Shown piece after piece: positions 5,423-6,122 of a stretch of DNA of 6,122 nucleotides (position 1 is its first letter; the number at the start of each line of letters is the position of its first letter). A model generated the notes under the pieces. It saw nothing but the letters and a program-made list of their open reading frames with translations, was not told where the DNA came from and made no database searches. Source of the stretch: Candidatus Hydrogenedentota bacterium (GTDB lineage Bacteria; Hydrogenedentota; Hydrogenedentia; Hydrogenedentales; SLHB01); assembly GCA_007130675.1 (NCBI GenBank), contig SLSB01000557.1, positions 1 to 6,122 on the forward strand. The letters run 5' to 3'. The position numbers were made by a program, and so were the translations under genes.

Positions 5423-6122
5423 ATGACGGGAAACGAATTTCGTGAGAAGCTTCACCGCGGCGAGCGGGTGTACGGCACGTCGATTGTGTCGCCGTCGCCG
5501 CACTGGCCCCACGTGGTCAAGCATTCAGGCCTTGATTTTGTGTTTCTCGACACCGAGCACATCGTCCAGGACCGGGTGACCTTGTCGTGGATGTGCCGCA
5601 CGTACCGCGCGCTGGGCGTTGTGCCTGTCGTGCGGATTCCCGAGGCTGACCCGTTTCTCGCGTGCCAGGTGCTCGATGGCGGCGCCTGCGGCATTGTCGC
5701 CGCGTATGTCGAGTCGCCCGACGAGGTGCGCGCGCTTGTCGGGGCAACCAAGTACCGCCCGCTCAAGGGGGCGCGCCTCGAACGCGTGTTGCAGGACCCC
5801 GAAACGCTCGCGCCTGACGTGCGCGAGTATGTAGATGACCGGTGCGCGGATAACGTGCTGATTGTGAACATCGAGAGCGTACCCGCCATGGACAACCTCG
5901 ATGCGATTCTTGCCGTGGCCGGTCTCGATGGCGTGCTGGTCGGTCCACACGACATGACCTCGAACCTCGGCGTGCCCGAGCAGTATCAACATCCCGAGTT
6001 CGAGCGAAATGTCGGCGAACTGATCGCGAAAGCCCGCGCCGCGCATGTCGGGGTGGGGGTTCACTTCTTCTGGGACACGATCGGGCAAGAGGTGGCCTGG
6101 GCCAAGGCGGGCGCAAACCTGA
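5423..6122 (+). CDS. HpcH/HpaI-family aldolase (partial, 3' end outside window)
   Basis: The visible 233 codons encode a TIM-barrel class II aldolase-type enzyme. Residues matching the HpaI active site are in place: H46 in DTEH (43-46), R71 in VVRIP (69-73), E151 in VNIES (148-152) and D177 in GPHDM (174-178); E151 and D177 would hold the divalent metal. In this family these residues support reversible cleavage of 2-keto-3-deoxy or related hydroxy-keto acids to pyruvate or a similar enolate plus an aldehyde. The physiological substrate cannot be read from sequence. The usual K-Y-P-P-x-G-x-R-G loop is replaced by KYRPLKGAR (110-118), suggesting a distinct subgroup. The ATG start has a strong AAGGAGG (5406-5412) ten bases upstream. 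Members are usually about 250-270 residues, so perhaps 20-40 residues are missing. No neighbour in the window points to its pathway. Confidence 0.9.
   Translation, partial: MTGNEFREKLHRGERVYGTSIVSPSPHWPHVVKHSGLDFVFLDTEHIVQDRVTLSWMCRTYRALGVVPVVRIPEADPFLACQVLDGGACGIVAAYVESPDEVRALVGATKYRPLKGARLERVLQDPETLAPDVREYVDDRCADNVLIVNIESVPAMDNLDAILAVAGLDGVLVGPHDMTSNLGVPEQYQHPEFERNVGELIAKARAAHVGVGVHFFWDTIGQEVAWAKAGANL

Noticed and set aside
5525..6088. Minus-strand open frame opposite the aldolase
   Set aside because: It is a shadow of a gene with all four expected catalytic residues in the plus frame.

Overview
This 6.1 kb window is GC-rich bacterial DNA. Its genes are densely packed on both strands, and start codons include TTG and GTG preceded by strong Shine-Dalgarno sequences. 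No rRNA, tRNA, mobile element or CRISPR array is visible. The set of families (a GT-C-like membrane protein, a sugar nucleotidyltransferase, an extended SDR epimerase, a GAF protein with a four-cysteine tail, an HpcH/HpaI aldolase) would fit an environmental bacterium such as a member of the PVC group, Hydrogenedentota or a deltaproteobacterial lineage. No marker gene fixes the phylum, so this is a weak inference.

Layout: 1-266 holds no gene I can defend; it contains two competing open frames and a possible terminator for the next gene. 267-2009 (minus) encodes a 580-residue polytopic membrane protein with a soluble C-terminal domain, resembling GT-C-type glycosyltransferases. 2010-2168 is a divergent promoter region with a good sigma70-type promoter for the plus strand and an imperfect dyad carrying a TATGCT hexamer on each strand. 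2169-3125 (sugar-1-phosphate nucleotidyltransferase with a short left-handed beta-helix tail) and 3135-4079 (NAD-dependent NDP-sugar epimerase/dehydratase) form a two-gene operon with a 9-base gap. 4100-4954 (minus) converges on the operon and encodes a coiled-coil/GAF protein ending in a CxxC...CxxC module. 4955-5422 is a 468-base intergenic stretch, AT-rich at its left end, with a candidate extended -10 promoter for the GAF gene. 5423 to the window end is the first 233 codons of an HpcH/HpaI-type aldolase, cut by the window edge.

Working together: the nucleotidyltransferase would activate a sugar-1-phosphate and the epimerase would modify the NDP-sugar. The divergent membrane protein could use a sugar donor outside the membrane, giving a small surface-glycan or glycosylation module. 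That link is inferred from position and family only. The GAF protein and the aldolase have no obvious tie to it. I see no clearly novel system. The points most worth checking are the symmetric divergent promoter, the GAF/four-cysteine protein, and the unassigned GT-C-like protein paired with NDP-sugar genes.
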